Below, piece after piece: positions 13,101 through 24,155 of a stretch of 64,000 nt of DNA. Each line of letters begins with the position of its first letter. The stretch's first letter is position 1. Under the pieces are notes generated by a model. That model did no database searches and was not told where the DNA came from. It saw only the letters and a program-made list of their open reading frames with translations. Source of the stretch: Antedon mediterranea (lineage: Eukaryota > Echinodermata > Crinoidea > Comatulida > Antedonidae). The stretch covers positions 21,519,001 through 21,583,000 of the forward strand of contig NC_092673.1 of NCBI RefSeq assembly GCF_964355755.1. The letters are read 5' to 3'. The position numbers and the translations under genes were made by a program.

Positions 13101-16100
13101 TTGGTGATAGATCATTTTCTGTCATTGGACCTAAGTTATGGAATAATTTACCTATTAATGTGCATATAGCTCAAAGTGTACAATGTTTAAAAAAATTAGT
13201 TTTCTTTTCCCTAAGGAATGATTTAGATTTGTCCTTATATACTGCTCTAATTAATGTACATCACTTTGGTCTTTTCTGGAAAAGCGGTTTTTAAAATCTA
13301 TATAGTATAGTATATCTGCAGCCATCTTTGTTACAAATTTTAAAATGAGATAAAAAATACATCTCTATACGATACCATGATGTTGAAAATGTACATTTAA
13401 TAAACTAATTGGATATTACCGACATTTTTCTGCAGACGCCTGGTGACAATTCCTATTTGCCGGAAATATCTGTAGATGGAGCAAATGGTGTCGGCGCCCT
13501 CAAGGTGTTACAGCTTCAGAAAGAGCTTAAAGGTTACCTTGATATGAAGGTGTTCAACGATGGATCGACAGGAAAGCTCAATGAACAGGTAAAAATCTTT
13601 CACAATTTATGAACAATAATTTTAAATTAGTCAAAAATTTAAATCCAAGAATGCCAAAAAGTTGAGAATACAATTGGCAAATCCTTCGCAAGTTTTTCTA
13701 AGTATTGAAACTGTAATGAGAATGCTAGTCAAATACCATATCTAATATATATATTAATTGTTGGTGTTTTTTTAGTGTGGAGCAGACTATGTCAAAGTTG
13801 GACAGAAACCACCAGCAGGTAATTTCTATAAGTAATTGTGATTTATTACTTGTTATTTTATTGATCTATTTTCAATACTGTACTGATAATTAATGTTAAT
13901 AGGTACTTTACGAAACACAACGATTAAGGGAGGACGACGAATATCCTGTGTTCGCTAGAGCGTAAAATCATATACAGTCGATATAGCCATTTTATTATTT
14001 ACGCACCCTTGCGCAAAGACGACGCTTGGCTGCATCTCTCTCCGATCCCTCCTCCCTGTCTCGTGGCGCGGGGCCCTTCTGAATCACTTGGCTCTGGTGA
14101 TACAGCATAAACTTAGCCTTCCTAGCAAGGGCCTAGCATTCAAACGCTGCTTTAACCCATTAAAAATGTTATTTCATTAAACAATTAGGGTTATATATAT
14201 GTAAACGGGAAAATGACCACTTTATCTTTCTCAAAAAGTTAAGACGACAGAATTTCATGCTAATCTTCCCCACTTTGTTAATAAGTACCGTCCTATGGCT
14301 TCCCATCATGTTTCGTAAAGTCTCTATTAAGTACGAGTAAGAGATTACTAGTGCTCAATGCCATTGGTAGAACTAGATAGATATATAAGTAAAATATAAA
14401 TACTTTATTACACTACAAATCTGTTTTGTATGCTAGCAGGGTGAAAGTACAACCAATAACTGACACAACTCTACATGGTTATATAATGTGAATGGGCAGG
14501 AATTATTTATGTATGTTTATTTAATCATTTTAAAAAGTTAAATTGTTATTGTGTGTTTTTTTTTATGTTTCTAACAGGTGTGATGTTTGAGGTGGGTAAG
14601 AAGTATTGTAGTTTTGATGGCGATGCAGACAGAATTGTCTATTTTTTCAAGTCAAAGGGTAAAAAAACATGAAAGTTGTTTTTATTGTGTTAAGTTTTTA
14701 TTAAAGATGTACTGTCCCTCAAAAACATGAAAATGAAGAATAATTAAATCAGACTTTGAATAGGTTATTTTGTAGTTTGGTCAAAGTGGATAACTATTAT
14801 GTGACATTAAAAAAAATTAAGAACTATGTTTCAGGTGGACAATACATCTTTAAATATTTTTCAATTCCTCTGATACCATAAAAATGATAATTTATCATTT
14901 CTTTTTAGATGGAAGTTTTCGATTGATGGATGGAGACAAGATAGCAACATTAGTAAGCCACATTTTTATTCTTTTGTATTTTTGCAAATTAGCATTTAAA
15001 TCATTTAGAACCTAATTTGGATGCTTGGTCATTGAAGTCCTGGGTTCAAATCCTGGAAGATTCTTTCTCACGACATGTTCAACTCCACTCTTAAAAACTT
15101 ATTTAAAAACTTTATTTGTAGAGCATCTTGTGTTTGTCCTGTGAAAGGGATTTGCCAGCTCTAAGGAGGATATTGACTTTGACTAAAAAAAAATCATAGT
15201 TACGGTAGTAGTTTCAGGCATTCTACATAGTTAATGTGTGTGCAGTTATGTTAAGTTTGATTATTGTTTTCCTTAAAATTGTTTTGCTTTTTGTTTTATT
15301 AGATTGCTGGATATTTGAAAGAGCTTGTAGCATCTGTTGGTTTAAATCTCCAGCTAGGCCTTGTACAAACTGCCTATGCTAATGGCAGTTCCACCTACTA
15401 TGCCTCAACTGTAATGGTAAATCATTCTAGTATTTAACATAATTTCTCTTTGTTCATCTCATAAAACAAACACAAAACAAACAAGGAGTAAATTATATTT
15501 TTAAAAGATGAAAGTGACCTCCAGGAAATCATGCAGGGATATTGGGACGTGTGTCCTTGCACCCCTCCTCGACACAATTCTAAGCTCTGTCTACACTATC
15601 AAACATTATGTGAAAAATATGTGTGATGTGCCCATATATGGACATGATGATATCATATCACTTCCATATTTAAGCATATGACTACCATATTTGGGCACAT
15701 CACATTTTTTTTGTCAAACAAATTTGATAGTGTAGACAGAGCTTTATAGCCTAGGTTAAACTCTATGATATATGTTAACAAACTGCACACAATTTGATCT
15801 TAATGTAGAAAGTTCCAGTAGCTTGTGCTAAAACAGGAGTTAAGCATCTTCACTTGAAAGCACTAGACTTTGATATTGGTGTGTACTTTGAAGCAAACGG
15901 ACATGGTACAGTAAGTACTATATCAGAAACATTCACAATGGTTTAACCATAGACAATAGTGAACTTTCATTTTTGGATGTAAATGGCGGAATAACCTGCG
16001 ACTTGCAGCCTATGGTTTACAGCGCCCCTGCCTTTACCACTCGGCCACTCGACTTATGGTAGATGAAGGATGAACGTTAAATCAACTAAATACAGTCTTG

Positions 16101-19084
16101 ATATTAAATACTCATGTACATATTAAGCTTTTGTGTAAATTGTCTCCTTTCAACTACTATCTTTTTTTTTTTTTTTTTTTTAAACCATATTTAATGAGGG
16201 TGATCCATCCAGCTGTTGCTGATCATTAGGGACCCTCAGAGGTTCACAAGACAAACATATACACAAGATGCTCTACATAAACAAAGTCTTATTACAAGTC
16301 TTTGGGAGTGGGGTAATCTTGAAACAAAAGTTCGCTAATATGTGGGTGGTAAACCGACAGTATTATCAAGAGATTTTTAGCATTGCTTGCTGCCCATTAT
16401 TGTATTGCCAGTAGAATAAAAATGGCAATTGTGCTTTCTAGTAAACAATTATTACCCATTAATCCATAAATAATAAATCTAAATTGTTTGCTGATTTCTT
16501 ACCAAACATTTTTAATTACATTTTAGGTTATCTTTAGTGAGAAGGCGACTAAGTCTATTACGAGTGCTAGTGAAGACTCCAGGTATAAATTCTCTCTTTT
16601 ATTTTAATGAGAATACCCTAAATACAGTGCTTTACTTCTTTGTTTTAAACATTGTAGATTACTGAGATTACTTATTACTTCATATATTGCCATGAACACC
16701 ACTATTCATATTTTCTTTTAATTGTTTATCTTTATTTAAATCCAAAATTAAGGATGGTATGTAATTGGTTCTTGTAGACCTTGTTGATGTGCTTTTGTCT
16801 TGTGTTTTTTTATGTAAAACAGTCTGTAAATGGCTGGCTCCCCGCTGTTGATTGCGAATTTAAATAAAAATGTTTTAAACATCCTACACTCCTCTTGATG
16901 TAATGTCAATTTCATTTTGATTTGATACTTAACTATATTTTTAGTTTGACAGAAGACAAGAAACAAGCAGCTGTTCGTTTGCTCAACTTAATGGATGTGT
17001 GTAATCAGGTAAAGCAAATTAATGATTACAAATTTGAAAGAAATATGATACTGTATTTATTGGAATAAACACCCCGCTTTGAATAAATTACTCCCTCGAA
17101 TATACGCCCCTGTAGAATATCATTTTAAATAAACGCTCCCTCGAATAAACGCCCCAAAACCTTTATTTATTTCCTCTAATAAACACCCTACAACATTCAT
17201 ATATACACAATATTGTGTTTCAACACATTTCTATTTGTAGTAGAATTCATTGATTGACATGATCTACAATTTTTACTGTATTTTATCACTTCTCAATAAT
17301 AATTATGTTAAATTTTTTCATAATTAGGGGGTATTTATTTGATTATCATGTTACCATGTTACACCCAAAAAAAATAAATGCCTTCTCAAATAAATGTCTT
17401 GCTCGAATAAATTTCCCCTCCCTTAAAAAGCCTCCCGAACGCCGTTTATTTGAATAAATACGGTAGATATTGGTCTATTTTTAGGTTGAAATCAATGTCA
17501 ACATCTTATGATTTAAAGGTATAAGTAACATTTTTGTTTAGACTGTGGGAGATGCAATTTCAGACATGTTACTTGTAGAGTCTATTTTAGAGGCTAGGCT
17601 GTGGAGTTTAGAAGACTGGAACAGTGCTTATACTGACTTACCAAACAGACTACTGAAAGTTAAGGTAAGTAAAACATATTTTGTAATAATTTAATAAACA
17701 TTTTACTAAAACACAGAGCACATACGCACATTCTTTCGTTGGTCATCACAATTAGGACTGGAATCAGACAAAGCAAAACAATCACGCCCCAGTGTTCCCG
17801 TTTGCTTACAATGAGGTGAATTGATCGACATACTATGTCCTAGTTCATTCAGTGGCATTAGGCAGAGGCTGGAGGCCTTGAGAGTTTTTAGCCTTTTCAG
17901 CATATTTTAATGCCTGTTTTTTCCTCTGGGCGCTGCTCATGGGCCCCATAAGCTCCGGGGCCCCTGTGTTTATCCAGTGAGCGATCATAGCTGTTATGCC
18001 ACTGAGGTCAATGTAAATAAAAAGCTTCCTATTATCGCATAATAAAAGTAATTCTTAACCTTTTCAGTTCTCCTATAATGAATATAAACATTATTTCCAG
18101 TTCTTTCTAAGAAAACCTAAATGAAGTAATCATCCATGTTTATTTTTAGGTTGAAGATAGAAATGCAATCCAAACAACAGATTCAGAGCGTAAAGCAACA
18201 TCACCTGTGGGGTTACAGATGGCTATTGACACTACAGTTGCAAAATACAGTAAATCAAGGTCGTTTGTTAGACCATCCGGTACAGAGGATGTTGTCAGAG
18301 TTTACGCAGAAGCAGACAATCAGGTAATATATATTTACAGTTTTATATTTACTTACATGGTCTTTTAAAATAGTGTGGCCAAGTGGTCAAGACAAAAACT
18401 TAACCCATAGCATAATACCGGCAAGGCGTCAATGCTCAATTGAACTTTCTGCATTGTTCTGGTGGTGGAATAAGTCTTCTCGGATAAGGACTGCTGTGTA
18501 CAAAGAGAGGTAACCCCTGGACAGCCAAGAGAGCACCTGAATTAGCACTAGTTACATGTAGTGTAACAAGTCCACAATGCAATGAACATATACATTTTTG
18601 ATACAAGATATATTTTCCCCCTAAAAAAAAAGAATTTTTTTACATTTTTGTTGTTGAATAAGCCAATTTTAATGTCACATAATAGTCATTCACTTTGACC
18701 AAAATCTGGGTCCAAAAAAAATTAAAGCAAGCATTTAAAGCAAAATATATACCTAAATTGTTTGTCAGACAATTGTTTTTCTATTAAAATTAACCGTTTC
18801 TTTTGTCTAATAATTAATTTTGATGATTTTTTTCTACAGAAGTAAATAACTTTATTAAAGCTGCAAAAATTCTATTAATCTTTATTTTTCATGTTTTTGG
18901 AAGACAATACTTCTTTAACAGATAGAATGAACAGTTGTTGTTTCTTATTTATTATTGTAAACAAAGTTTGTTTTTTTCTTGTTTCTAGACATCGGCTGAT
19001 CAGCTTGCGTATGATGTGGCTGTCTTGGTTCATAAACTCGCAGGTGGAGTTGGGGACCCACCAACGCCACCAATGAGCAGTTAG
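7183..19084 (+). CDS. PGM3: Phosphoacetylglucosamine mutase (PGM3), 17 exons
   Basis: The enzyme converts GlcNAc-6-phosphate to GlcNAc-1-phosphate in cytosolic UDP-GlcNAc synthesis. Coding exons: 7183-7280, 7587-7657, 9307-9436, 9714-9809, 10475-10548, 10900-11027, 13436-13588, 13776-13818, 14578-14658, 14909-14952, 15303-15416, 15809-15910, 16527-16582, 16945-17008, 17542-17664, 18150-18323, 18989-19084. All junctions are GT/AG and keep frame, giving 1647 nt or 548 residues. The vertebrate enzyme is about 542. The family landmarks are present in order: the catalytic phosphoserine loop TASHNP (64-69, Ser66), the metal loop DGDADR (278-283), the sugar-binding loop EANGHG (372-377) and the phosphate-binding loop RPSGTED (500-506). 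All catalytic residues are present, so the gene looks intact. The start is the first ATG after a probable acceptor, and GTAGFRTK follows at 26-33. Exon 2 is only 71 nt and hides between a MITE and a satellite, so it is easily missed. The structure is inferred by homology, not from transcripts. Confidence 0.97.
7299..7500. mobile_element. hAT-like MITE with 8-bp TSD (family H)
   Basis: The ends are CAGTGACGTAACG and CGTTACGCCACTG, which are inverted copies. The element is flanked by perfect 8-bp direct repeats ACAATAAT (7291-7298 and 7501-7508). An 8-bp duplication with CAGTGGCGTA-type ends is the hAT hallmark. It is about 200 bp, has no coding capacity, and sits in PGM3 intron 1. Relatives are at 10130, 17850, 19438 and 22993. 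Confidence 0.85.
7806..9240. repeat. 71-bp satellite, ~18 copies, G-free plus strand
   Basis: This array fills most of PGM3 intron 2. A 71-bp unit built from CCCAT, TATC and CCACC words recurs at spacing 71 (for example about 8008, 8079 and 8150). One copy is truncated near 8256. The plus strand has almost no G over 1.4 kb; a rare exception is near 8108. Because 71 is not a multiple of three and the unit has no stop codon, two plus-strand frames stay open for over 500 codons and one runs into PGM3 exon 3. These open frames come from base composition, not from a protein. Confidence 0.95.
10130..10332. mobile_element. hAT-like MITE (family H), intron 4 of PGM3
   Basis: The ends are CAGTGGTGTAAC and GTTACACCACTG. 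The flanks TTAAAGTA and ATAAAGTA match at 7 of 8 bases, consistent with an aged 8-bp target duplication. The internal sequence matches the copy at 7299-7500, including AGTGGCCCTCC, CATATTTTAA and ATAGCCGTTAC. Confidence 0.8.
11046..12825. repeat. 58-bp tandem array, ~30 copies, in PGM3 intron 6
   Basis: The unit contains GTTCAGTGTCCCCTGAATAG, then a TGATTTGCTG block and a TTAAAACATATACAATG block. Most units are 58 bp, some 59 bp (GATTTTG in place of GATTTG) and a few about 55 bp (CATATACTG). Linked variants occur: the 59-bp units carry CATATACAATGCC, and many 58-bp units carry CATGTACAATGTC. The two types alternate in the first half, and the second half is more uniform. This shows local amplification of multi-unit blocks. 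The first unit is decayed. Confidence 0.95.
12836..13250 (+). pseudogene. 5'-truncated non-LTR retrotransposon, reverse transcriptase C-terminal end
   Basis: Three frame-shifted pieces, read in order, match the end of the reverse-transcriptase ORF of CR1/L2-type LINEs. They are a [11 protein letters not shown] segment (about 12839), an [20 protein letters not shown] segment (about 12910), and a segment with [23 protein letters not shown] and a trailing Lys/Phe-rich end (about 13061-13225). Frameshifts between them and missing upstream domains show a dead 5'-truncated copy. It lies in PGM3 intron 6 directly against the 58-bp array. Confidence 0.85.
13903..14322. mobile_element. Candidate small DNA transposon in PGM3 intron 8
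   Basis: The edges carry short inverted repeats, TACTTTACGAAACA at the left and TGTTTCGTAAAGTC at the right. The interior is more GC-rich than the flanking intron. I cannot see a convincing target duplication, so a chance match is possible. Confidence 0.4.
15005..15190 (+). mobile_element. tRNA-derived SINE
   Basis: GGGTTCAAATCCTGG (about 15048) is a good Pol III B box. It is followed by a body containing TGTAGAGCATCTTGTG, which also occurs in the inverted element at 16160-16300. A tRNA-like head joined to a shared body is the usual SINE layout. The edges are uncertain. Confidence 0.6.
15582..15744. mobile_element. Palindromic MITE, family M2
   Basis: The left end is AAGCTCTGTCTACACTATC and the right end is GATAGTGTAGACAGAGCTT. 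The interior is also largely inverted (GATGTGCCCATATATGG against CCATATTTGGGCACATC), so the whole element can fold into one hairpin. It sits next to TA in PGM3 intron 11. Confidence 0.85.
15985..16300 (-). mobile_element. SINE pieces: tRNA-like head and LINE-type tail
   Basis: On the minus strand about 16060-15985 reads GTGGCCGAGTGGTAAAGGC, a tRNA-Leu/Ser-like A box. About 16300-16160 holds TGTAGAGCATCTTGTG, GAGGGTCCCTAATGATCAGC and GGATGGATCACCCTCATT, ending in a run of A. The last block recurs at 45140-45230 and, diverged, at 52795-52870. It is a widespread retroelement 3' end. Confidence 0.6.
17052..17464. mobile_element. MITE with ~27-bp inverted ends and TA flanks
   Basis: The ends are CTGTATTTATTGGAATAAAC and GTTTATTTGAATAAATACGG, with TA at both borders. 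Internal copies of the GAATAAA-CGCCCC word are scattered through the element. The layout fits a Tc1/mariner-type MITE. It has no coding capacity and sits in PGM3 intron 14. A decayed relative may lie near 38760-38880. Confidence 0.65.
17850..18004. mobile_element. hAT-like MITE (family H), internally deleted
   Basis: The ends CAGTGGCATTA and TTATGCCACTG are inverted. The core (CATATTTTAATGCCTG, CCCATAAGCTCCGGGGCC) matches the copies at 7299 and 10130, but about 45 bp of the left interior is missing. The flanks AGTTCATT and AGGTCAAT are only weakly alike, so this is an old insertion. Confidence 0.7.
18365..18560 (+). mobile_element. tRNA-derived SINE in PGM3 intron 16
   Basis: The head GTGGCCAAGTGGTCAAGAC resembles the A-box region of tRNA-Ser/Leu. 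It is followed by a body containing CGGATAAGGACTGCTGTG and CCTGGACAGCCAAGAGAGC. No intact tRNA fold is present, so this is a SINE and not a tRNA gene. Confidence 0.55.
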
Positions 19085-19268
19085 TTTATGTAATACCACC
19101 ACAAATCTTAGCCAAACAAAAGCATTCCAAGATATATATTTTATGTGATAAGCGCTTTCTATTATATGTAGCTTACGACTGAAGCATAGTGGCAATAAAC
19201 CAAAGCACGGCATGATGGGCATATGTATGAATTACGAAATTGTAACAGATTTAAAAACAACAAAATGG

Positions 19269-19274
19269 AATAAA
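19269..19274 (+). terminator. Candidate PGM3 polyadenylation signal
   Basis: AATAAA lies 185 bases after the PGM3 stop codon. A second AATAAA is at 20035-20040, which would give a longer 3' untranslated region. The sequence cannot tell which is used. Confidence 0.5.
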
Positions 19275-19437
19275 GGCCTAAACAGATTAGTATATTTTCA
19301 AGTTTTAACATTTATTCAGAGAGCCAGTTGGGACTAATTTGGGATTTTGGAAACAAATATTGAATTGCAAGAAATGGGATAGAATTAAAATCTCTGGCTA
19401 GTGTTAAATCATTGCAAACTGTGAAAAGAAAAACAAA

Positions 19438-19610
19438 CAGTGGCGTAACACTGACGCCCCTGGTTCAGACACTCTTAGTGGCGCTGGAAGCTGATGCTTT
19501 CAGCCTTTTTAGACGTATTTTTAAAGCCTGTTGTTTTTCTGGGCTCTTTTCAGGGGCCCCTGTAAGCTCTGGGTTAAGCCAGTATGCCAAACACTTATGC
19601 GCATGTTTTT
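19438..19610. mobile_element. hAT-like MITE (family H), right end decayed
   Basis: The left end CAGTGGCGTAACACTG matches the family exactly. The interior follows it (TTAGTGGCGCTGG, AGGGGCCCCTGTAAGCTC), but the right inverted end cannot be recognised cleanly. Confidence 0.65.
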
Positions 19611-20364
19611 AGGCCTAATTTTAAGTCTAAATGCCTTAACTGTGAGTGGTCATTACATTCTCTATATTTACTGATAAATCCTGAGGAGAGAGAATGGTTA
19701 TTATTAGCTTTTTTAATAGACGATTTTAAGTACTTAACATTTTATTCAGTATTTTATTAGGTCATTTTATATATGTGCCTTTTGACATTTTTAATATATA
19801 CACATTTTTTATAGTTGATTATACAACATTAATGTCAATCATTTACAAATTACACTTGTTTATCAGGGAAAAAGGAAATGAAAATTACAGTACCTATTTT
19901 CACACTATGTTTATCTTCAATACTTTTTAATTTATATCGTCATTTACTTTAGAAAAGCTTATTTATTTAAAAAAAAATTATTTTAGTACTGTACTGTGTA
20001 ATAGTGTAATGCTTATTATGTGCTTATACAGCTTAATAAATATGACATTTGTTCATTCCTACTAATTCTTGTTTATATACCACATGTATTCAAAATCAAT
20101 GTACCTCCATAAAACCACCATAGTCAGGTTCGGATCCAGGATTTTGTAAAAGGTGGGAGGGGGAGCGCAACTGTAGAGAGTCCACCATGATGGGGCTGAG
20201 TTGTGGCTGCATCAATCGACCAATCAGATATACCAGTTTCTGATCGTTTTTTTTTTCAACACAATCGGTCAAGAGGTTGCGACAGCAACAATGTGACACA
20301 ACACGTGAGTGTCCGCAACCGCTCATATACGTACAACTATGCATGTGTTGCTTGCATGCTGTGC

Positions 20365-20505
20365 CCTATAAAACTAGTTTGACAACAAAAGTAGGCCAAC
20401 TATGATGTGGCCAAATATGGTAGTGATATGACATCATTGTATCCATATATGGACACATTGTTTTGTCACATAAAGTTTGGTAGTGTTGACAGAGCTTTAT
20501 ATAAT
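20365..20505. mobile_element. Palindromic MITE, family M2, left end lost
   Basis: The right half matches family M2: CCAAATATGGTAGTGATATG, CATATATGGACACAT and AGTGTTGACAGAGCTTTATA. Only a vestige of the left arm remains (GTTTGACAACAAAAG). Confidence 0.7.
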
Positions 20506-21301
20506 GTCTGTGACCGCGCATTTTAACTAACGCTTGCGCATCGCCATGACTTAGGCCCTACTCGTAACGTTGGGATGATACGTCGCTTAAGATTGGATAA
20601 ACCAAACTCTCCTCTCCTATAAGATTTTGTCCTAGGGTAAAATATAGAATAGGATTAAGAGGGTATTAAGAATGTACATCGAAATAGCTCCCTTCTCCCT
20701 ACCTATAAAATGCAGCTATTTGATACAACCAACACTGAAGTCAAATCGAATTTGTTAAAAGTCTACATAATTTAATACTGTTACCATTCTAGAGCAATGG
20801 GCCCTATATTAATTTAATACTATGCTCATAGACAGGTGGATCCTAAGGCGTCTCCCACACATTGTCAAAGCAAAGTAGGCCTATCGATCCGTATTTTGCA
20901 TTCTTTTATGGACATAGGCTGTATCCCCGTTACCGAATTTGTTTATATACCTGTTCTTTTGTTATTGACAAACCCATCAACCTTACACGCATCAGATGTA
21001 TGGCTTAAACTGCCTATTCTTTTCATAGATCGGATTTGGGTTAGACATTAATTTAATATTTGTGTACTGTAAGTAAAAGTTGTTATTGTTCATTTAAAGT
21101 TCCGTTTTAATTGAGTGAATTTACAGCGTTTGAATGTTCGTATGTACATGTATAGAATTCGGACAGTAATACTGTACATTAATCTACATCTATATCTCAA
21201 AACAGTCCGATGTAGGCCTACCTTAAACTGGTCAAGCAGATCTGTATTCTTTTTGTTAAAATATTTTTCTCGTAGATGAATTCTGTAATTTAACTTCAAC
21301 A
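20506..21301. other. Intergenic between PGM3 and the ankyrin gene
   Basis: No gene is recognised. The ankyrin gene's promoter and any 5' untranslated exon should lie here, but no TATA-like or initiator element stands out. Confidence 0.4.
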
Positions 21302-21310
21302 ATGCCGTAG
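21302..21310 (+). promoter_or_regulatory. Two-codon upstream ORF before the ankyrin start
   Basis: ATG-CCG-TAG ends two bases before the ATG used for the ankyrin protein at 21313. If both lie on the mature transcript, this minimal uORF would reduce initiation at the main ATG. Alternatively TAG at 21308-21310 could serve as a splice acceptor, and then the uORF would not be in the mRNA. Confidence 0.35.
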
Positions 21311-21312
21311 GA

Positions 21313-24121
21313 ATGACAAATATAAGCCCAGCTGGACAGAGGGAAATTATTAGGGTAAGTGTGCTGCTTTACATGCCTTTAGTCTTCTTGTTATTTTTCT
21401 CTTTTCTGTGTTACAACTGGTTACAAAACACGAAGATCCCTCCATCAATCAATTCGCCTACGTTTGATTTCTGCTGCATGCCCTGTGTTTAATTTGTGTA
21501 CACCCGAATAGAATATGAATCGACCACTATACAATTTAATTAAATATATATATATATTTATCGTTTTTTTTTTGTATCTCCATTGAGATCCAGCCACTGA
21601 TACCCACAGCATTGTCATTTGTTCAGTAATTTGCCTTTGGATTTATATATATATATATATGCCTAAAATACGATTTTTTTGTCTTAGGAAATGTGCAATG
21701 CAATTCAACATGGTAGGAGACACGACGTAGAGACGATTCTTGATGATAATGAAGAGTTTATCAATGCAGATGAGGTATGCCTAGGTATATGCATGATATT
21801 TCTAGATGGACCCCTTTTTCCAAAACAGGGTTTATAACGGAGTTTCTAAAGCTTGGTTCCCCCTAGAACGTAACGCAAGGACGTAAACGCAACGCAAGCG
21901 TTTTAACCAATGACAAGCGAAGTTATAGACGGTTAGGAATCACAAGCGAATAAGCCATCGCTTGTGATTGGTCAAATTACTTGCGTTGCGTTACGTCCTT
22001 GCGTTGCGTCGCTAGTGGGAACCACGCTTTAGCGACGCAACGTAAGAAAATGCCCTCCCATTAAGCATGGTTCCCACTAGCGACGCAACGCAAGGACGTA
22101 ACGCAACGCAAGTGAATTGCCCAATCACAAGCGATGGCTTATTCGCTTGTGATTGCTAGCTGTCTATAACTTCGCTTGTCATTGGTTAAAACGCTTGCGT
22201 TGCGTTTACGTCCTTGCGTTACGTTCTAGTGGGAACCAAGCTTTAATGGTGTTTGCGTGAAATCAAACCTGCGATGTTTGCAGCACTGTTGTTGCGTCGT
22301 CGGCTCCCACTTGTGAATACGCAATACAACTTTGCGTCGATACGTCCGCTGCGTTACGTTGCGTTCTAGTGGGAACCACGCTTACGCAACTTTAGGAAAT
22401 GTTAATTGCGCTAGTAGGAACCACGCTTAACGCATTCCGAATTTCGTACAAAACGTACGTGCGTGAACGAAAACGTAACGTAACCGTATTACAGGACCGA
22501 ACTTAGGCTCAGTATGAATATGCGTAAAAAATATGATTTTAAGTGCGTCATTGGCGGTAATGTAAACAATGGTGCTGAAAATACTAATTGTGATGATAAT
22601 TACGTAACCTTTTTACCAAATAGGGTGGAAACATGGTAGCCAAATCTCTTTACCGAAACTTTCTGATGTTGGCCATTGATGCATTGGAGACGGATATATC
22701 AACCTTGCTCATCGATAGAGGGATTGACATCAACCATAAATGCTGGGTTTGTTGTACTGTATTATATATAGCATGATCTATTTAATTCATTTACCCAACT
22801 CTTTAATTCATTTACTCATGTCTTTATTGTTTGTAATATTTGATAACAGTGTGTTAATGGAAAGCAGTCCGCTCGAGATTTAGCTATTGAGAATGGGTTA
22901 AACGACGTCGTAGACATGATAGACAGTAGACTTCCAATTTCAATGGTAAGTAGTTAATTTTTATTTGCAAGGCAGTTTATTTATTACGGTTTGAGTAGTG
23001 TAACGCACAGGCCTGAGACCCTTGGATTAGGAAACCTAAGTTAACCCTCACCTTCGGGTGTTTTTAGCCTTTTTCGGCATATTTTTACCCCTAGGCACTG
23101 CTCAGAGGCTCCTAAGCACCGGGGTCCCTGACTTTAGCCAGTGAGCGCCCATAGCCGTTACGCCACTGGTTTTGATAAAAACCTAATTTCCCTAACTGAT
23201 TTGATACAGCCAATCCCAATTTTGCTGCTGAATACAATTTTTAAAAATAAGTTTACTTTTTTTTATTGACAGCAATTGTTCGCAGCTGTTTCCGATGGAA
23301 GTTTAACCAGAACAAAGCAACTCATTTCTCATATTGACGCTGATATTAACATGAAAGTGGTAAGCAAAATGAATAGAGTATAAAACCCCTCCTTTGTGAC
23401 ACCCTTTGATCCCTAAGCTTGGTTCCCACTAGAACGTAACGCAAGGACGTAAACGCAACGCAAGCGTTTTAACCAATGACAAGCGAAGTTATAGACAGTT
23501 AGCAATCACAAGAGAATAAGCCATCGCTTGTGATTGGTCAATTCATTTGCGTTGCTTTACGTCCTTGCGTTGCGTCGCTAGTGGGAACCACGCTAACGCT
23601 TGGTTCCCACTAGTGACGCAATGTAACGGAATCTACGCAACGTAAGCAAATGCCCTCCCAATAATTGTGTTTGCCCCGCCTGCGTGAAATCAAACCTGCG
23701 ATGTTTGCAGCACTGTCGCGTCGTCGGTTCTTCCCACTTGTGATTACGTAAAGCCACTAGCGGCACAACGCAGCGACGTATTGACGCAAAGTTATGTATT
23801 GCGTAATCACAAGTGGGAACCGACGACGCAACAGTGCTGCAAAAATCGCAGGTTTGATTTCACGTAGGCGGAGCAGACACAATGATTGAAAGGGCAATAC
23901 ATCACTTCGCGTCAATACGTCACTGCGTTGCGTTCTAGTGGGAACCACCCTTTACCTTGCGTATATTGCAGGCCCGTAACCAGGGGGGGATCGGGGGGAT
24001 CGTACGATCCCCCCCGCTGAACAGCGAGTTCCGCTTGGCCTCCCACTTTTTTTTTGCTGGGCATACTAACACAACACGACGATTGTTCACTACAGGCCTA
24101 GTCAAGCCTTAATAAATTAAA

Positions 24122-24155
<34 letters not shown>

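Noticed and set aside
16748-16966. Minus-strand frame overlapping PGM3 exon 14
   Set aside because: It is antisense to a real exon and has no support of its own.
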